From: Labrenzia sp. OB1
GTDB taxonomy: Bacteria > Pseudomonadota > Alphaproteobacteria > Rhizobiales > Stappiaceae
Reading direction: 5' to 3'
Assembly: GCF_001624695.1 (NCBI RefSeq)
Contig: NZ_JSEP01000003.1
Coordinates: forward strand, 62,001 to 126,000
DNA: 64,000 nucleotides
Shown here piece after piece: positions 43,789 to 53,098 of the stretch. The notes beneath the pieces were generated by a model. It was not told the DNA's origin and made no database searches. It saw only the letters and a program-made list of their open reading frames with translations. Numbering within the stretch: position 1 is the stretch's first letter; each line of letters starts with the position of its first letter. Both the position numbers and the translations under genes were made by a program.

Positions 43789-45354
43789 ATGAGCAAATCA
43801 GGACGTGAAATCGAGCTCAAGCTCGAACTGGATCCGACGGAGCAGGACGCGCTGAAAAGCGCCGGCACCATTGAAGGCTTCACCGCCGGACGCGCGGTCA
43901 CCAGGACCTTGCAGTCGATCTATTTCGACACGCCGGACCAGGCGCTTCGCAAGGCGAAGATCTCCCTGCGGGTGCGCAAGACCGGCCGGAGCTGGGTGCA
44001 GACGGCCAAGATCGGCACCGGCGTCATGGCCGGATTGTCCACCGCGGTGGAAGCAGAACATCCCGTCAGCACCCGCGCGCTGGATTTTTCCGTCATCGAG
44101 GATGCGAACGTCCGGAAAATACTGGCGGAAACCATTGGCGACGCGCCTCTGGGCGAGTGTTTCGAGACGGTGATGAAGCGGACCACCCGTCAGCTCACCC
44201 GCGACATCGACGGCGCGCAGATCGAACTGGCGCTCGACACCGGTAACATCCTCGCCGGCAGCGGCAGCCAGCCGTTGACGGAACTGGAGATGGAGCTGAA
44301 ATCGGGCCCGGGCCTTGCGGTCTTCGAGGCGGCCAAAGCGCTTCTCAAGGACACGCCTTTCCGGTTTTCCCCCTTCAGCAAGGCCGAACGAGGCTACCGC
44401 TTCGCCGAAGGCATCACCACAGCGGAGAGCGCACCCTATTTCGCCGGGCCGGTCGAATTCGCCTCCGGGATCAGCGCCGAGCTTGCCTTCCGGGACGTCT
44501 TGCGCTCCTGCCTCACCCAGATTGCCGAAAACCGGCTGGTGGTTCTGTCTTCCGATAACCCGGAGGGACCACACCAGCTTCGCGTCGGGCTGCGCCGGTT
44601 GCGCAGCGCCTTCCGGCTGTTCAGGCCGATCCTCAATCCGGTGACACTGATCCCTCTGGACGAAATGGCGCGTAAGATCGCCACCGAGGCGGGCGCCTTG
44701 CGGGATCTCGACGTGCTGATTGAAGAGATCGTCGCGCCGCTGGCCACCAGGGCGCCGGAAAGCCTGTCCTTCGATGCCCTGCTGGAGAATCTGAACGCCA
44801 CACGGGGCCGTGACACCCGCCATACGCTGGAAGTGCACCTTGAGTCAGCCGAGGTGAACGGCTTCCTCCTCGACCTTGCCGCCTATACGGAAGGCCGGGG
44901 CTGGCTGGACCCCGAGAATTTCACACAGACCGAAAAACTGGCGCAGCCGGTTGAAGATTTCGCGGACAAGGCCCTCGCCAGGCAGTGGAAGAAAGTACTC
45001 ACATACGGCAAGCGGCTGGAAGACCTCTCCATTCCCGAGCGCCATGAAATGCGCAAGGTCATGAAGAAGATGCGCTACGGCATCGAATTCTTCGGCTGCC
45101 TTTATCCCAAGGACAAGGTCAAGCCGTTCCTCAAGCGCATGAAGAAGCTGCAGGATATTTTCGGGTATCTGAATGATGTCGCCATGGCCGAAAGGCTGCC
45201 GCAGGCTTACACCGCCTCCGGTCCGCAGGCCGAGGCGGCACGGCAGGCTATCGGCTTCGTGATCGGCTGGCACGAGTGCCGCTGCCAGACCATGTGGCAG
45301 CACGCCAGGGGCTATTGGAACGCCACGAGAGAAACCCCTAAATTCTGGACCTGA
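43789..45354 (+). CDS. CYTH-CHAD domain protein (inorganic triphosphatase-like)
   Basis: 521 residues. The CYTH domain starts with the signature EIELKLELDP and RVRKTGRSWVQTAK; the C-terminal CHAD domain (about 230-500) is helical with basic residues (HQLRVGLRRLRSAFRLFRP). Similar to YgiF-type tripolyphosphatase; CHAD binds polyphosphate. It converges on the split-protease pair. Confidence 0.92.
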   Translation: MSKSGREIELKLELDPTEQDALKSAGTIEGFTAGRAVTRTLQSIYFDTPDQALRKAKISLRVRKTGRSWVQTAKIGTGVMAGLSTAVEAEHPVSTRALDFSVIEDANVRKILAETIGDAPLGECFETVMKRTTRQLTRDIDGAQIELALDTGNILAGSGSQPLTELEMELKSGPGLAVFEAAKALLKDTPFRFSPFSKAERGYRFAEGITTAESAPYFAGPVEFASGISAELAFRDVLRSCLTQIAENRLVVLSSDNPEGPHQLRVGLRRLRSAFRLFRPILNPVTLIPLDEMARKIATEAGALRDLDVLIEEIVAPLATRAPESLSFDALLENLNATRGRDTRHTLEVHLESAEVNGFLLDLAAYTEGRGWLDPENFTQTEKLAQPVEDFADKALARQWKKVLTYGKRLEDLSIPERHEMRKVMKKMRYGIEFFGCLYPKDKVKPFLKRMKKLQDIFGYLNDVAMAERLPQAYTASGPQAEAARQAIGFVIGWHECRCQTMWQHARGYWNATRETPKFWT

Positions 45355-45385
45355 AACTCGGCAGCTTGCCTCATCAGGGTCGGTC

Positions 45386-45419
45386 GATTCTCCGGCATTC
45401 ATGTGAACGCCGGAGAATC
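45386..45419. terminator. Convergent hairpin terminator
   Basis: An 11-bp perfect stem GATTCTCCGGC...GCCGGAGAATC extends inward by TTCA/TGAA after one mismatch. It lies between the converging CHAD and protease genes. There is no T-run. Confidence 0.5.
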
Positions 45420-45474
45420 CATGCGAGAATCGGTTGCGTCCCGGTCGAACGGTTCAAACCAAGCGCAAGGCGCG

Positions 45475-47253
45475 TCAGATCACGTCGAAGACATGGTCCA
45501 GCAACATGATGCCCAGACATCCTGACGGACTGAGCGTATGGGCGCTCAGGAGGTGTCCACCGATCGTCGCTGCGGCCACTTCCGGTTTTGTGCCTTCCGG
45601 AACGTTGTTGATGTTTTGAACCGTCAGATAAACATCCCACTTGCCGGGTTTCGACGTTGCGGGAATACGCACCGAGCCTCTGAAGCAGCATTGCCGGGCC
45701 TTTGCGGCATTCACCTTTATCCGCGCTTCCTGCGCATCCTTGAGGATCGCCTCAAGCTGCTCCTTGGGAAGATCGATCCGGAACTCACCTTCCCGGTCCA
45801 GGCCCTCCACGCAATATTCGAGAAGAACCGCCTCCCCGCCGCCACCGAGGACTTGCGTTGAGGAAATGCCATTGCCCTTGACGGTCAGCGTGTGAACGAC
45901 TCCTTGCGTTCCGTCCGTCGCATCCTCGCCCACAAGAACGCCGCCGGCGAAGGCCCGCAGCCTGACCGGTTGACTGGTGTACTGAACGACTTTGATCCGC
46001 ACCTCGGAGACAGGCTGGTGGCTGAACTGGATGCCGCGGGACGGCAGCAGCAAACCCTTTGCGGGTTCGCCCCAGGACACGATCGACATGTTCTGCTGCT
46101 GGGGCTGCAGATATCCGAGCCAATCGAAACTTCCCTTGTAGACGACTTCCTGGTTTTCCATCTCGAAGAAGCGGATGCAGTCCAGTTCGCCGTCCCCGCC
46201 ACCGCCGAAAGGGTCCTCATCGCAAGGTACTGGCTGCAGGATCGAGCGCACGGCCGTGGACGGCTTGTCATGGGGGATCATGTGCGCAACGACATGATAG
46301 TCGTTGCAACTACGCGCCAGCTGATAATCCCAGATCGAGGCGAAGATTTCCGCCCGCTCACCCGGATCGTAGCTCGCCTTGTTGGTGACCACCTGCTTGC
46401 CGAGCAGGAACTGGGCATTCGCGACCTTCTCGCGTTCCTCATGAACCATAATCCGCTGATCGGTCTCCCGTTCGTAGCGCCAGATCGTCTCGGCACGGAA
46501 CGGATACCCGGGCAGCGGCAGGTCGTAGTAGAGGATCTCGTTCGAAACACGTTCCCGTAACGTCTTCTCCCCGGCCGGGGGAACCGTTTCATCCTGGCCG
46601 CGGCGGGTCTGGTCCTTGTAGTCGGAGCAGGCTGCCGCAATCGCCGCCGCCGCCGCGCCGCCATAAAGGATGGCCGCGATGGGATCCGGGCTTTCCCATT
46701 CGATCAGCGACGTAATCAGCGGCCCGCAAGCCAGCACCTTCCCGATCGCCTCGACATGATCGCCGCCGGTCGGATGCCCGGGCTGGATGATCTGATCCCC
46801 AGCCGAACCACCATCGGCCCATACGTGCCAGTTCGACAGCCCGACAGGTGCACCTGTCGCATTGTCGGTCCCCAGAATACCGAGCGTGCCGTTGCCGTTG
46901 AACCACAGGACATGCTGCTCCGAATTCGAAGACGCCGGTCCACCGAGAAGCGGATCATACTTGCGCTCGTCACGCTGGCCGACCGAGTCCTTCACGTATT
47001 TCTCGTCACGCACATCGGTCGGAAAACCGTCGATCTCCTTCGGGATCGGTCTTGAGCCCTTTGCCTCGATGACCCGCTCCGAAGGCAGTTTTTCGTGAAC
47101 GTGAAACAGGATCGCCAGTCCGTCCCTGGGCTTGCCGCCGCGGACGGGAGATCCGAAGCCGATGGCGATCACATTGGAATCGTCGGCATATTCTGCTCGC
47201 AACCGGCGCACACTCGCCTGAATACGGGCAACGGTTTCATTGACTTCAACCAT
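45475..47253 (-). CDS. Large protein with N-terminal trypsin-like (His half) domain; split-protease partner B
   Basis: 592 residues, no signal peptide. Residues 1-210 match the first part of a bacterial trypsin-like family: NVIAIGFGSPVRGGKPRDG, IPKEIDGFPTDV, GTLGILG at 122-128, catalytic-type His143 in SNWHVWA, and IIQPG at 155-159. The position of the catalytic Asp reads SPDPIAAI (Asp shifted, Ile in its place), and no GDSG follows. The remaining two-thirds is unrecognised, beta-rich, with a CC pair near the C-terminus. GGAGGG precedes the ATG. 15 bp downstream of partner A. Confidence 0.82.
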   Translation of the reverse strand: MVEVNETVARIQASVRRLRAEYADDSNVIAIGFGSPVRGGKPRDGLAILFHVHEKLPSERVIEAKGSRPIPKEIDGFPTDVRDEKYVKDSVGQRDERKYDPLLGGPASSNSEQHVLWFNGNGTLGILGTDNATGAPVGLSNWHVWADGGSAGDQIIQPGHPTGGDHVEAIGKVLACGPLITSLIEWESPDPIAAILYGGAAAAAIAAACSDYKDQTRRGQDETVPPAGEKTLRERVSNEILYYDLPLPGYPFRAETIWRYERETDQRIMVHEEREKVANAQFLLGKQVVTNKASYDPGERAEIFASIWDYQLARSCNDYHVVAHMIPHDKPSTAVRSILQPVPCDEDPFGGGGDGELDCIRFFEMENQEVVYKGSFDWLGYLQPQQQNMSIVSWGEPAKGLLLPSRGIQFSHQPVSEVRIKVVQYTSQPVRLRAFAGGVLVGEDATDGTQGVVHTLTVKGNGISSTQVLGGGGEAVLLEYCVEGLDREGEFRIDLPKEQLEAILKDAQEARIKVNAAKARQCCFRGSVRIPATSKPGKWDVYLTVQNINNVPEGTKPEVAAATIGGHLLSAHTLSPSGCLGIMLLDHVFDVI

Positions 47254-47268
47254 CTCTCATGCCCTCCG

Positions 47269-49137
47269 TCAGATTGTGATGTTAAGGATACGCTGCACGT
47301 CTTCGAGCAGCGAAGCAGTGGCGTTGTCGCCCGATCCGTCGGCGGAACCGGAATGGTTCAGCCCGACCGGACGCAAAGTGTCGGTGTGTATCCAGACCGA
47401 TCCTGAATCGCCCGGCTGGCTTGTCGGCTCGTCGAACGCCGGATCCCGCGTGATCTGCAACTGGTCGATGCTCCAGGCGGCTTCAGAATGCCCGGTCGGA
47501 GACAATCCGGTCACGATCCCGTGGGTAAACCCGGAGGTCGCGCCGGACTTGAAGACCTTGCGCTGCGGGTCATCGAACGGCAGGACCAGCAGGTTGCTGA
47601 CCTCGGCGTGCGTCATCACATTTCCTGTGGCGGCGGTCACCATACCGTTCAGGACCGTCAGCGGGTTCAGGAAATCCTCGTCGCCCTGCGCGTCGAGAAC
47701 GGTGTTCATCGCCAGTGCCCGATCCGTGTCGATCACACACAGCGCCGCATCGATATCATCCTGCTGGAATGCCCCCAGGGTGCCGATGACATTGTCCTCG
47801 TCCTGATAGGCAATGTCGGCGGCCTCGGCGATCATTCCCGCGACCAGGAGGATAACGGCAATGATGATCAGCAGCACCTTCCACCAGGGATCGTCATAAG
47901 GCAGGGGCCCGTACTGGCCTTCGAAAGGTTCTGAAGGCGTCACCGTGTAGTCGAACCTGGTGGGAAAGGCGAGGAAGGGCGGATACTGCCATTTCCCGTC
48001 TCCGGGAAACCTCGGATCGCGGCCGCCGCCCCACGGATCGGTGGGGTCGTATCCACCACCGCCGCCACCAGGAAAGCCCGGCAGATCCTTGCAATTGCAG
48101 TAGCAGGCAAGCAGTTTCTGGATCAGGCAGGGATCGATGTCCTTGCCTTTCAGGAGCGCTTCGAGCGCACGGCGCAGTTCCCTGGCGCCGGGATTGCGCC
48201 GCCGGCCTCCGCCCCGCGGTTTCTCCCCGCCGCCCTTTCCGTCCGAGCCGTCCAGACGCCGGCGCTTTTTCTTGGCGGTGACGCGGTCGATGGCGACTTC
48301 GCGCAGCTGGACGCGAATTTCACCTTCCTGCACCTCCGAAACGATCTGGCCCGTTGTCTCGTCAATATAGGAAGAAGACACGAATATCTGTTTGGTCTTG
48401 AACCGGCGGGGATCGCCGGGATCGGCCATGCCGGCTCGGTTGGTCACCGAAAAGGTGATCTCGTGCTTGCGGGGCGACGCTTCACGCACATCGATCTTGA
48501 AATAGAAGACCCGGGAGCGGCCCGGCTCCAGCCCCTCCAGGCTGATACCGGTTCCCGACAGCTTTTGGCCCAGCATGTCGAGTTCGCTTTGCGTGAAGCT
48601 GTCGATCACATCGATGCCGCGCGCGGTAAGCTGTGCACGGCTTTGCGGAGTGATATCGATCGCGTGATCGGGTCCGAAGGCGAGCCCCCAGTGATTTTCC
48701 ACCCGCACGCCCATGTAATAGACACCAATCGCCGTCTCGAAAATGCCGTCGGGCATTTGCCCGAGATCGAGAATACGCACCGCAAACGGCCTGACCGGGA
48801 TATCGAAGAGTGTGTCCCCCTGCCAGCGCGCGTCCCATTCGATGTCCTCGAAGTCGAGTTGCGGCAGCGGATCTTCCGCTCCGATGGTTGCCCTGATGTC
48901 GATACGGTCCGGCGCCGCATCGATCATCATGTCCGATTCCAACCATGGCTCGCCGGCATTCTCGCGGTATTCCGCCCGCAATTGCCAGTTTACCCCGTCA
49001 ACGACCTTGGCCGGACCGACAACGCCGTCAAACGTGCCGCCGCCCGAGGACGCCCCTTCGATCACATACCGGTTTTCCCAGTTGTGTATCGCCTTGACGA
49101 CCTCAAGCCGCCATTTTCCGTATAAATTGATTGCCAT
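47269..49137 (-). CDS. Large protein with C-terminal trypsin-like (Asp/Ser half) domain; split-protease partner A
   Basis: 622 residues from ATG 49137 (GGAGG upstream). Residues 1-285: beta-rich unknown domain. 286-350: basic, Gly/Arg-rich linker and a Cys cluster (CLIQKLLACYCNC). 355-380: Gly-rich. 419-437: one hydrophobic helix (KVLLIIIAVILLVAGM). 450-622: second half of the trypsin-like fold, with catalytic-type Asp463 in DIDAALCV, KSGATSGFTHGIVTG, and Ser578 in QPGDSGSVWI. No His half precedes it. The missing half is at the start of the next gene. Confidence 0.82.
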   Translation of the reverse strand: MAINLYGKWRLEVVKAIHNWENRYVIEGASSGGGTFDGVVGPAKVVDGVNWQLRAEYRENAGEPWLESDMMIDAAPDRIDIRATIGAEDPLPQLDFEDIEWDARWQGDTLFDIPVRPFAVRILDLGQMPDGIFETAIGVYYMGVRVENHWGLAFGPDHAIDITPQSRAQLTARGIDVIDSFTQSELDMLGQKLSGTGISLEGLEPGRSRVFYFKIDVREASPRKHEITFSVTNRAGMADPGDPRRFKTKQIFVSSSYIDETTGQIVSEVQEGEIRVQLREVAIDRVTAKKKRRRLDGSDGKGGGEKPRGGGRRRNPGARELRRALEALLKGKDIDPCLIQKLLACYCNCKDLPGFPGGGGGGYDPTDPWGGGRDPRFPGDGKWQYPPFLAFPTRFDYTVTPSEPFEGQYGPLPYDDPWWKVLLIIIAVILLVAGMIAEAADIAYQDEDNVIGTLGAFQQDDIDAALCVIDTDRALAMNTVLDAQGDEDFLNPLTVLNGMVTAATGNVMTHAEVSNLLVLPFDDPQRKVFKSGATSGFTHGIVTGLSPTGHSEAAWSIDQLQITRDPAFDEPTSQPGDSGSVWIHTDTLRPVGLNHSGSADGSGDNATASLLEDVQRILNITI

Positions 49138-49392
49138 TGAAAACCTCCAAACTGCAGTCAAATTCCTGCTTCAGGCCAGGCGCGGGCCTCGTCGGAACAT
49201 CTTGCGAAACGTTCCTTTGCGGCCGGGTCGCGACTGGTCTTCCCGGAGTGATCCCGTATTGTCTTTAACCGGCCCCCATGCGGTTGATCGCGCATGGCCG
49301 TGTCATAAAAATCGACTGCGGGACCTGGTTGGTCTCACCCTTTGCGGTCTGGCAAGATCGGCGGACATCCGGGCGCAATAGACCGGCCGCCT

Positions 49393-49452
49393 GAAAAGTT
49401 GATCGGCTTTAAAGTGTCAGAACATCTTGTATGTGTGCAATTGAACGCAGGA
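49393..49452 (+). repeat. Intergenic repeat, copy B
   Basis: GAAAAGTTGAT...AAAGTGT...TTGAACGCAGGA, the same three blocks as copy A at 885-942 with two bases more spacing. Confidence 0.5.
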
Positions 49453-49495
49453 TGCCCCGATCAACGGACGCCAACCGAAACCGATTGAGCGACCG

Positions 49496-49523
49496 CAAGT
49501 TGATCGATCTTTAAAGTGCCAGA
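49496..49523 (+). repeat. Intergenic repeat, partial copy C
   Basis: CAAGTTGATCGATCTTTAAA then GTGCCAGA matches the first half of copy B with few differences; the TTGAACGCAGGA end is absent. Confidence 0.45.
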
Positions 49524-49918
49524 CCACAATCTATTTCTGTCTTTCTGAAAATGTTTCCCGGCTCTGCTTCGACCCGGTTTTTCGTTTCGGCGGTCCACAA
49601 CCGCCATTCAATTAAAGAGTGTTAAAAATAAACAATACACGCACACCATGCCGCTTCATTCGGCTTTTGTAAAGCCTCCGCATAAACGTCCAATGTCCAG
49701 CCAGACGATCGCAAGCCAGACCGGCACGCTGCCCTCACCTCTTCATCGGACGGATTTCAAGGCAAAAACCCGCGCAGGATTCGGACTAAGGTATTGAAAG
49801 ATAAATTAAACAAAGCGCGCGCCAGCAAACGCATCAGATATTCAAAATTGACGAAAGATCACGTTGAGTTGGTCATCAGGCGACTGGAACTTTCCTGAAA
49901 AGGCGCCGGACCGGCCAC

Positions 49919-50659
49919 TCACTCCGCCTCATTCACCACAAGCTGCACCCGGTCCGCAGCCACCCGTGCCCGCGTGTACTGGATCGGACGGCCTTCCATG
50001 TCGAGGTTGACGCTTTCCATGATCATGACGGGCTGGCCCAGCACCATGCCGAGTTGGCGGGCATCGGCGGGGTCGACAAGGTCGGCGGTGATGCGGGTTT
50101 CCTGGCGTCGATAATCGGTGATCCCGGCTCGGGCCAGGGCCTTGGTGATGGAGCCGCTGTCAGCATAGTCGGCGACGAAATTCGGCACCCGCGCCTGTTC
50201 GAACCAGCTTGTGGCGATGATCATCGGCACTCCATCGGCAACCCGCAAGGCTTCCACCCGGGTCAGCACCGTGCCGAGCGGCACGTCGAGCCGGTTGGCC
50301 AGCAGCGCATCGGCTTCCTCGGTTGCCGAGCCGATGATGCGGCCGTCCGGTGCCCGATCCTGGCCGGAGACGATTTCCGAATACCGCGTCCGCGGCCCGA
50401 TCGGATAGGTGAGTGGCGTCGAGGCGACGAAGGTGCCCCGGCCCTGGTCGGCGCGCAGAATGCCTTCGCCCGTCAGCGCGGCGATGGCGCGGCGCACCGT
50501 GTGGCGGTTGACGCCGAACCGGCTTGCCAGCTCGGATTCCGGCGGCAGCCGGCTGCCTCTTTCAAACACACCGCTGACGATCTCGGCCTTGAGCGTTTCC
50601 ATGATCTGCCGCCAGACGGCGATGCCCGCGCCGCGGTCGAGTGTGCTGTTGGTCGTCAT
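49919..50659 (-). CDS. phnF: PhnF GntR-family regulator of phosphonate genes
   Basis: 246 residues: GntR winged helix (LPPESELASRFGVNRHTVRRAIAALTGEGILR, parts) and a UTRA ligand domain (TRVEALRVADGVPMIIATSWFE). Divergent from phnG. ATG at 50659 removes a non-conserved leader. Confidence 0.92.
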   Translation of the reverse strand: MTTNSTLDRGAGIAVWRQIMETLKAEIVSGVFERGSRLPPESELASRFGVNRHTVRRAIAALTGEGILRADQGRGTFVASTPLTYPIGPRTRYSEIVSGQDRAPDGRIIGSATEEADALLANRLDVPLGTVLTRVEALRVADGVPMIIATSWFEQARVPNFVADYADSGSITKALARAGITDYRRQETRITADLVDPADARQLGMVLGQPVMIMESVNLDMEGRPIQYTRARVAADRVQLVVNEAE

Positions 50660-50707
50660 GTATCCGTCATCAAAGTTCGCTACCAAAGAGTCAATCGGAT
50701 TATTTAT

Positions 50708-50735
50708 ATAGACAAATAGACGAATCAAGACTAGA
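50708..50735. promoter_or_regulatory. Candidate PhnF operator
   Basis: ATAGAC at 50708-50713 is repeated at 50716-50721 in tandem, with a third AGAC nearby (50729-50732). It lies between the divergent phnF and phnG genes. Confidence 0.4.
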
Positions 50736-50824
50736 GATTTCAGAAAGCATCACGCCCCCTTCAGGCGGTTGCCCCCGGAACCTCAGTGTTCCGGACAACC
50801 GCCAAGCTTCAGAAGGCACGCTTC

Positions 50825-51322
50825 ATGAGCGAAACCACAGTCGAAGACCGGACCGGAAAGATCCCTGACGTATCCCCGAAGAACTCCTCCGGCGACCGTA
50901 AGAAGATCATGGCCACACTGGCCGCCGCCACGCCGGAAGCCGTTTCCGGAAAATATGAAAACCTCGCCCTGCCTTCCTTCGATCTCGTACGCCAGCCGGA
51001 AACCGGGCTGGTGATGGTGCGCGGCCGCATGGGCGGCACCGGCAGCCCGTTCAATCTGGGTGAGGTCACCGTGACACGCTGCGTCGTGCGTCTGGAAACG
51101 GGCGAGACCGGCAGCGCCTACAGCCTGGGCCGCAGCAAGAAGAAGGCGCTGCATTCGGCGGTGATCGACGCCCTCTGGCAGCGCCCGGAAACGCGCGCGC
51201 TGATCGAAAAGGACATCATCGCCCCGCTTGCCGCCGCGCAGCAAACCGCCAAAGAGACGGTCCGGCAGGAAACAGCAGCAACGAAGGTGGACTTCTTCAC
51301 CATGGTGCGGGGAGACAACTGA
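50825..51322 (+). CDS. phnG: C-P lyase core subunit PhnG
   Basis: 165 residues. DRKKIMATLAAATPE near the start and GRMGGTGSPFNLGEVTVTRC are PhnG signatures. Part of the PhnGHIJ core complex. ATG at 50825 is chosen; TGA overlaps the next ATG by 1 bp. Confidence 0.94.
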   Translation: MSETTVEDRTGKIPDVSPKNSSGDRKKIMATLAAATPEAVSGKYENLALPSFDLVRQPETGLVMVRGRMGGTGSPFNLGEVTVTRCVVRLETGETGSAYSLGRSKKKALHSAVIDALWQRPETRALIEKDIIAPLAAAQQTAKETVRQETAATKVDFFTMVRGDN

Positions 51323-51972
51323 TGACCGCAACACAGGAAACGCAAACCTCGCAGGCGATGACGCCGCTTGCCGCCGGGTTTCATGACCCGGTCCACGATG
51401 CCCAGGCCTGTTTCCGGGCCGTGATGAACGCCATGGCCCGTCCGGGCACCCGGCAGTCGCTGGACATTGCCGGCCTCACCCCTCCCGCACCACTGACGTC
51501 CGTCGCGGCAGCACTTGCACTGACACTCCTCGACTACGACACGCCCGTCTGGCTCGACAAGCCGCTGATGGCATCCGAGGCGGTCAAGGCCTTCCTGCGT
51601 TTTCATACCGGAGCGCCGATCGTCAACGAACCCGTGGAGGCCGCCTTCGCGCTGGTCGCCAATCCGGGACAGATGATCCCCCTGGCGAGTTTCAACCAGG
51701 GCTCGGCCGAATATCCAGACCGCTCGGCAACTGTCATCCTGCTGGGTCAGGGTTTTGGCGCAGCGCGGACGGCAACGCCTGCGGTGACGCTCACTGGGCC
51801 CGGCATTCAGGACAGCACGGCGTTTCCGGTCGGCCCGGTTCCACCGGTGTTCTGGGAGCAGGTTGCTGCCAACAGCCGGCAGTTCCCGCGTGGCATCGAC
51901 CTGATATTTGCCGGCGCCGCGGAGATTGCCGCGCTCCCCCGGTCCACCCGCATCCTGCCGACGGAGGTCTGA
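51322..51972 (+). CDS. phnH: C-P lyase core subunit PhnH
   Basis: 216 residues. FHDPVHDAQACFRAVMNAMARPG is the PhnH start signature, and the closing PRGIDLIFAG is typical. It binds PhnG, PhnI and PhnJ. Overlaps phnG by 1 bp. Confidence 0.94.
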   Translation: MTATQETQTSQAMTPLAAGFHDPVHDAQACFRAVMNAMARPGTRQSLDIAGLTPPAPLTSVAAALALTLLDYDTPVWLDKPLMASEAVKAFLRFHTGAPIVNEPVEAAFALVANPGQMIPLASFNQGSAEYPDRSATVILLGQGFGAARTATPAVTLTGPGIQDSTAFPVGPVPPVFWEQVAANSRQFPRGIDLIFAGAAEIAALPRSTRILPTEV

Positions 51973-51976
51973 CGCC

Positions 51977-53098
51977 ATGTATGTTGCCGTCAAGGGTGGA
52001 GAAAAGGCCATCCGCAACGCCCACAAGCTTACGGCGAAGCGCCGCAGGGGCGATACCTCCGTTCCCGCGCTGACGCTGGAACAGATCGCGCAGCAGCTGG
52101 CGCATTCGGTCGCACGGGTGATGGGCGAAGGCTCGCTCTACGACGAAACGCTGGCCGCGCTGGCGATCAAGCAGGCGCGCGGCGACCTTATCGAGGCCGC
52201 CTTCTTGATGCGCGCCTACCGCACCACCCTGCCGCGCTTCGGCTACAGCACGCCGGTCGACACCGGCACCATGCTGGTCGAGCGCCGGATCTCCGCCACC
52301 TACAAGGATCTGCCCGGTGGTCAGGTTCTGGGCCCGACTTTCGACTACAGCCACCGTCTGCTGGACTTTGCCCTTGCGGCGGAAGATGACGGCGCGGAGC
52401 AGCCTGTCGAGATGACGGATAACGACGATCAGGCCATGCCGCGCGTCACCGACTTGCTGGGCGACGAAGGTCTGATGGAACCGGATCCCGTTTCCGACGG
52501 CGGCACGCCTGTCGGCGACCTGACCCGCGAGCCGCTGTCCTTTCCTGCCGACCGGGACCTGAGGCTCCAGAACCTTGCCCGTGGCGACGAGGGCTTCCTG
52601 CTGGCGCTCGCCTATTCCACCCAGCGCGGTTATGGCCGCACGCATCCCTTTGCCGGTGAGATCCGTTATGGCGAAGTCGAGGTTGAATTCTTCGCCGAGG
52701 AACTCGGGTTCGCCGTCACACTTGGCGCCATCAAAGTCACCGAGTGCCAAATGGTCAACCAGTTCGCTGGCTCCGCCCAGGCCGCGCCGACTTTCACACG
52801 TGGATACGGGCTTGTCTTCGGTCAGGCGGAGCGCAAGGCAATGTCGATGTCAATGGTCGACCGGTCGATGCGCTGGCAGGAGTTGGGCGAGGAGCCGGTC
52901 GCCCCGGCACAGGACGTCGAATTTGTTCTGTCCCACTCCGACAACATCCAGGCGACCGGCTTCGTCGAACACCTGAAACTGCCCCACTACGTTGATTTTC
53001 AGGCCGAACTCGACCTCGTGCACCGCATGCGTACCGAATGGTTCGAAAAGCGCGAGCAGCAGGAACAGGGCGGAGCCGCCCAGGAGGCCGCACAATGA
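51977..53098 (+). CDS. phnI: C-P lyase core subunit PhnI
   Basis: 373 residues. MYVAVKGGEKAIRNAHKL, VARVMGEGSLYDETLAALAIKQARGDL and the late HVDYFQAEL-like region fit PhnI, which attaches the phosphonate to the ribose of ATP with release of adenine. Overlaps phnJ by 4 bp. Confidence 0.95.
   Translation: MYVAVKGGEKAIRNAHKLTAKRRRGDTSVPALTLEQIAQQLAHSVARVMGEGSLYDETLAALAIKQARGDLIEAAFLMRAYRTTLPRFGYSTPVDTGTMLVERRISATYKDLPGGQVLGPTFDYSHRLLDFALAAEDDGAEQPVEMTDNDDQAMPRVTDLLGDEGLMEPDPVSDGGTPVGDLTREPLSFPADRDLRLQNLARGDEGFLLALAYSTQRGYGRTHPFAGEIRYGEVEVEFFAEELGFAVTLGAIKVTECQMVNQFAGSAQAAPTFTRGYGLVFGQAERKAMSMSMVDRSMRWQELGEEPVAPAQDVEFVLSHSDNIQATGFVEHLKLPHYVDFQAELDLVHRMRTEWFEKREQQEQGGAAQEAAQ

Larger units (their letters stand above)
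49138..49918. other. 781-bp intergenic region with repeat elements
   Basis: No gene seen on either strand. It is more AT-rich than surroundings towards 49900. It holds repeat copy B (49393-49452) and a partial copy C (49496-49523), and the upstream sequence of the protease pair. Confidence 0.6.
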
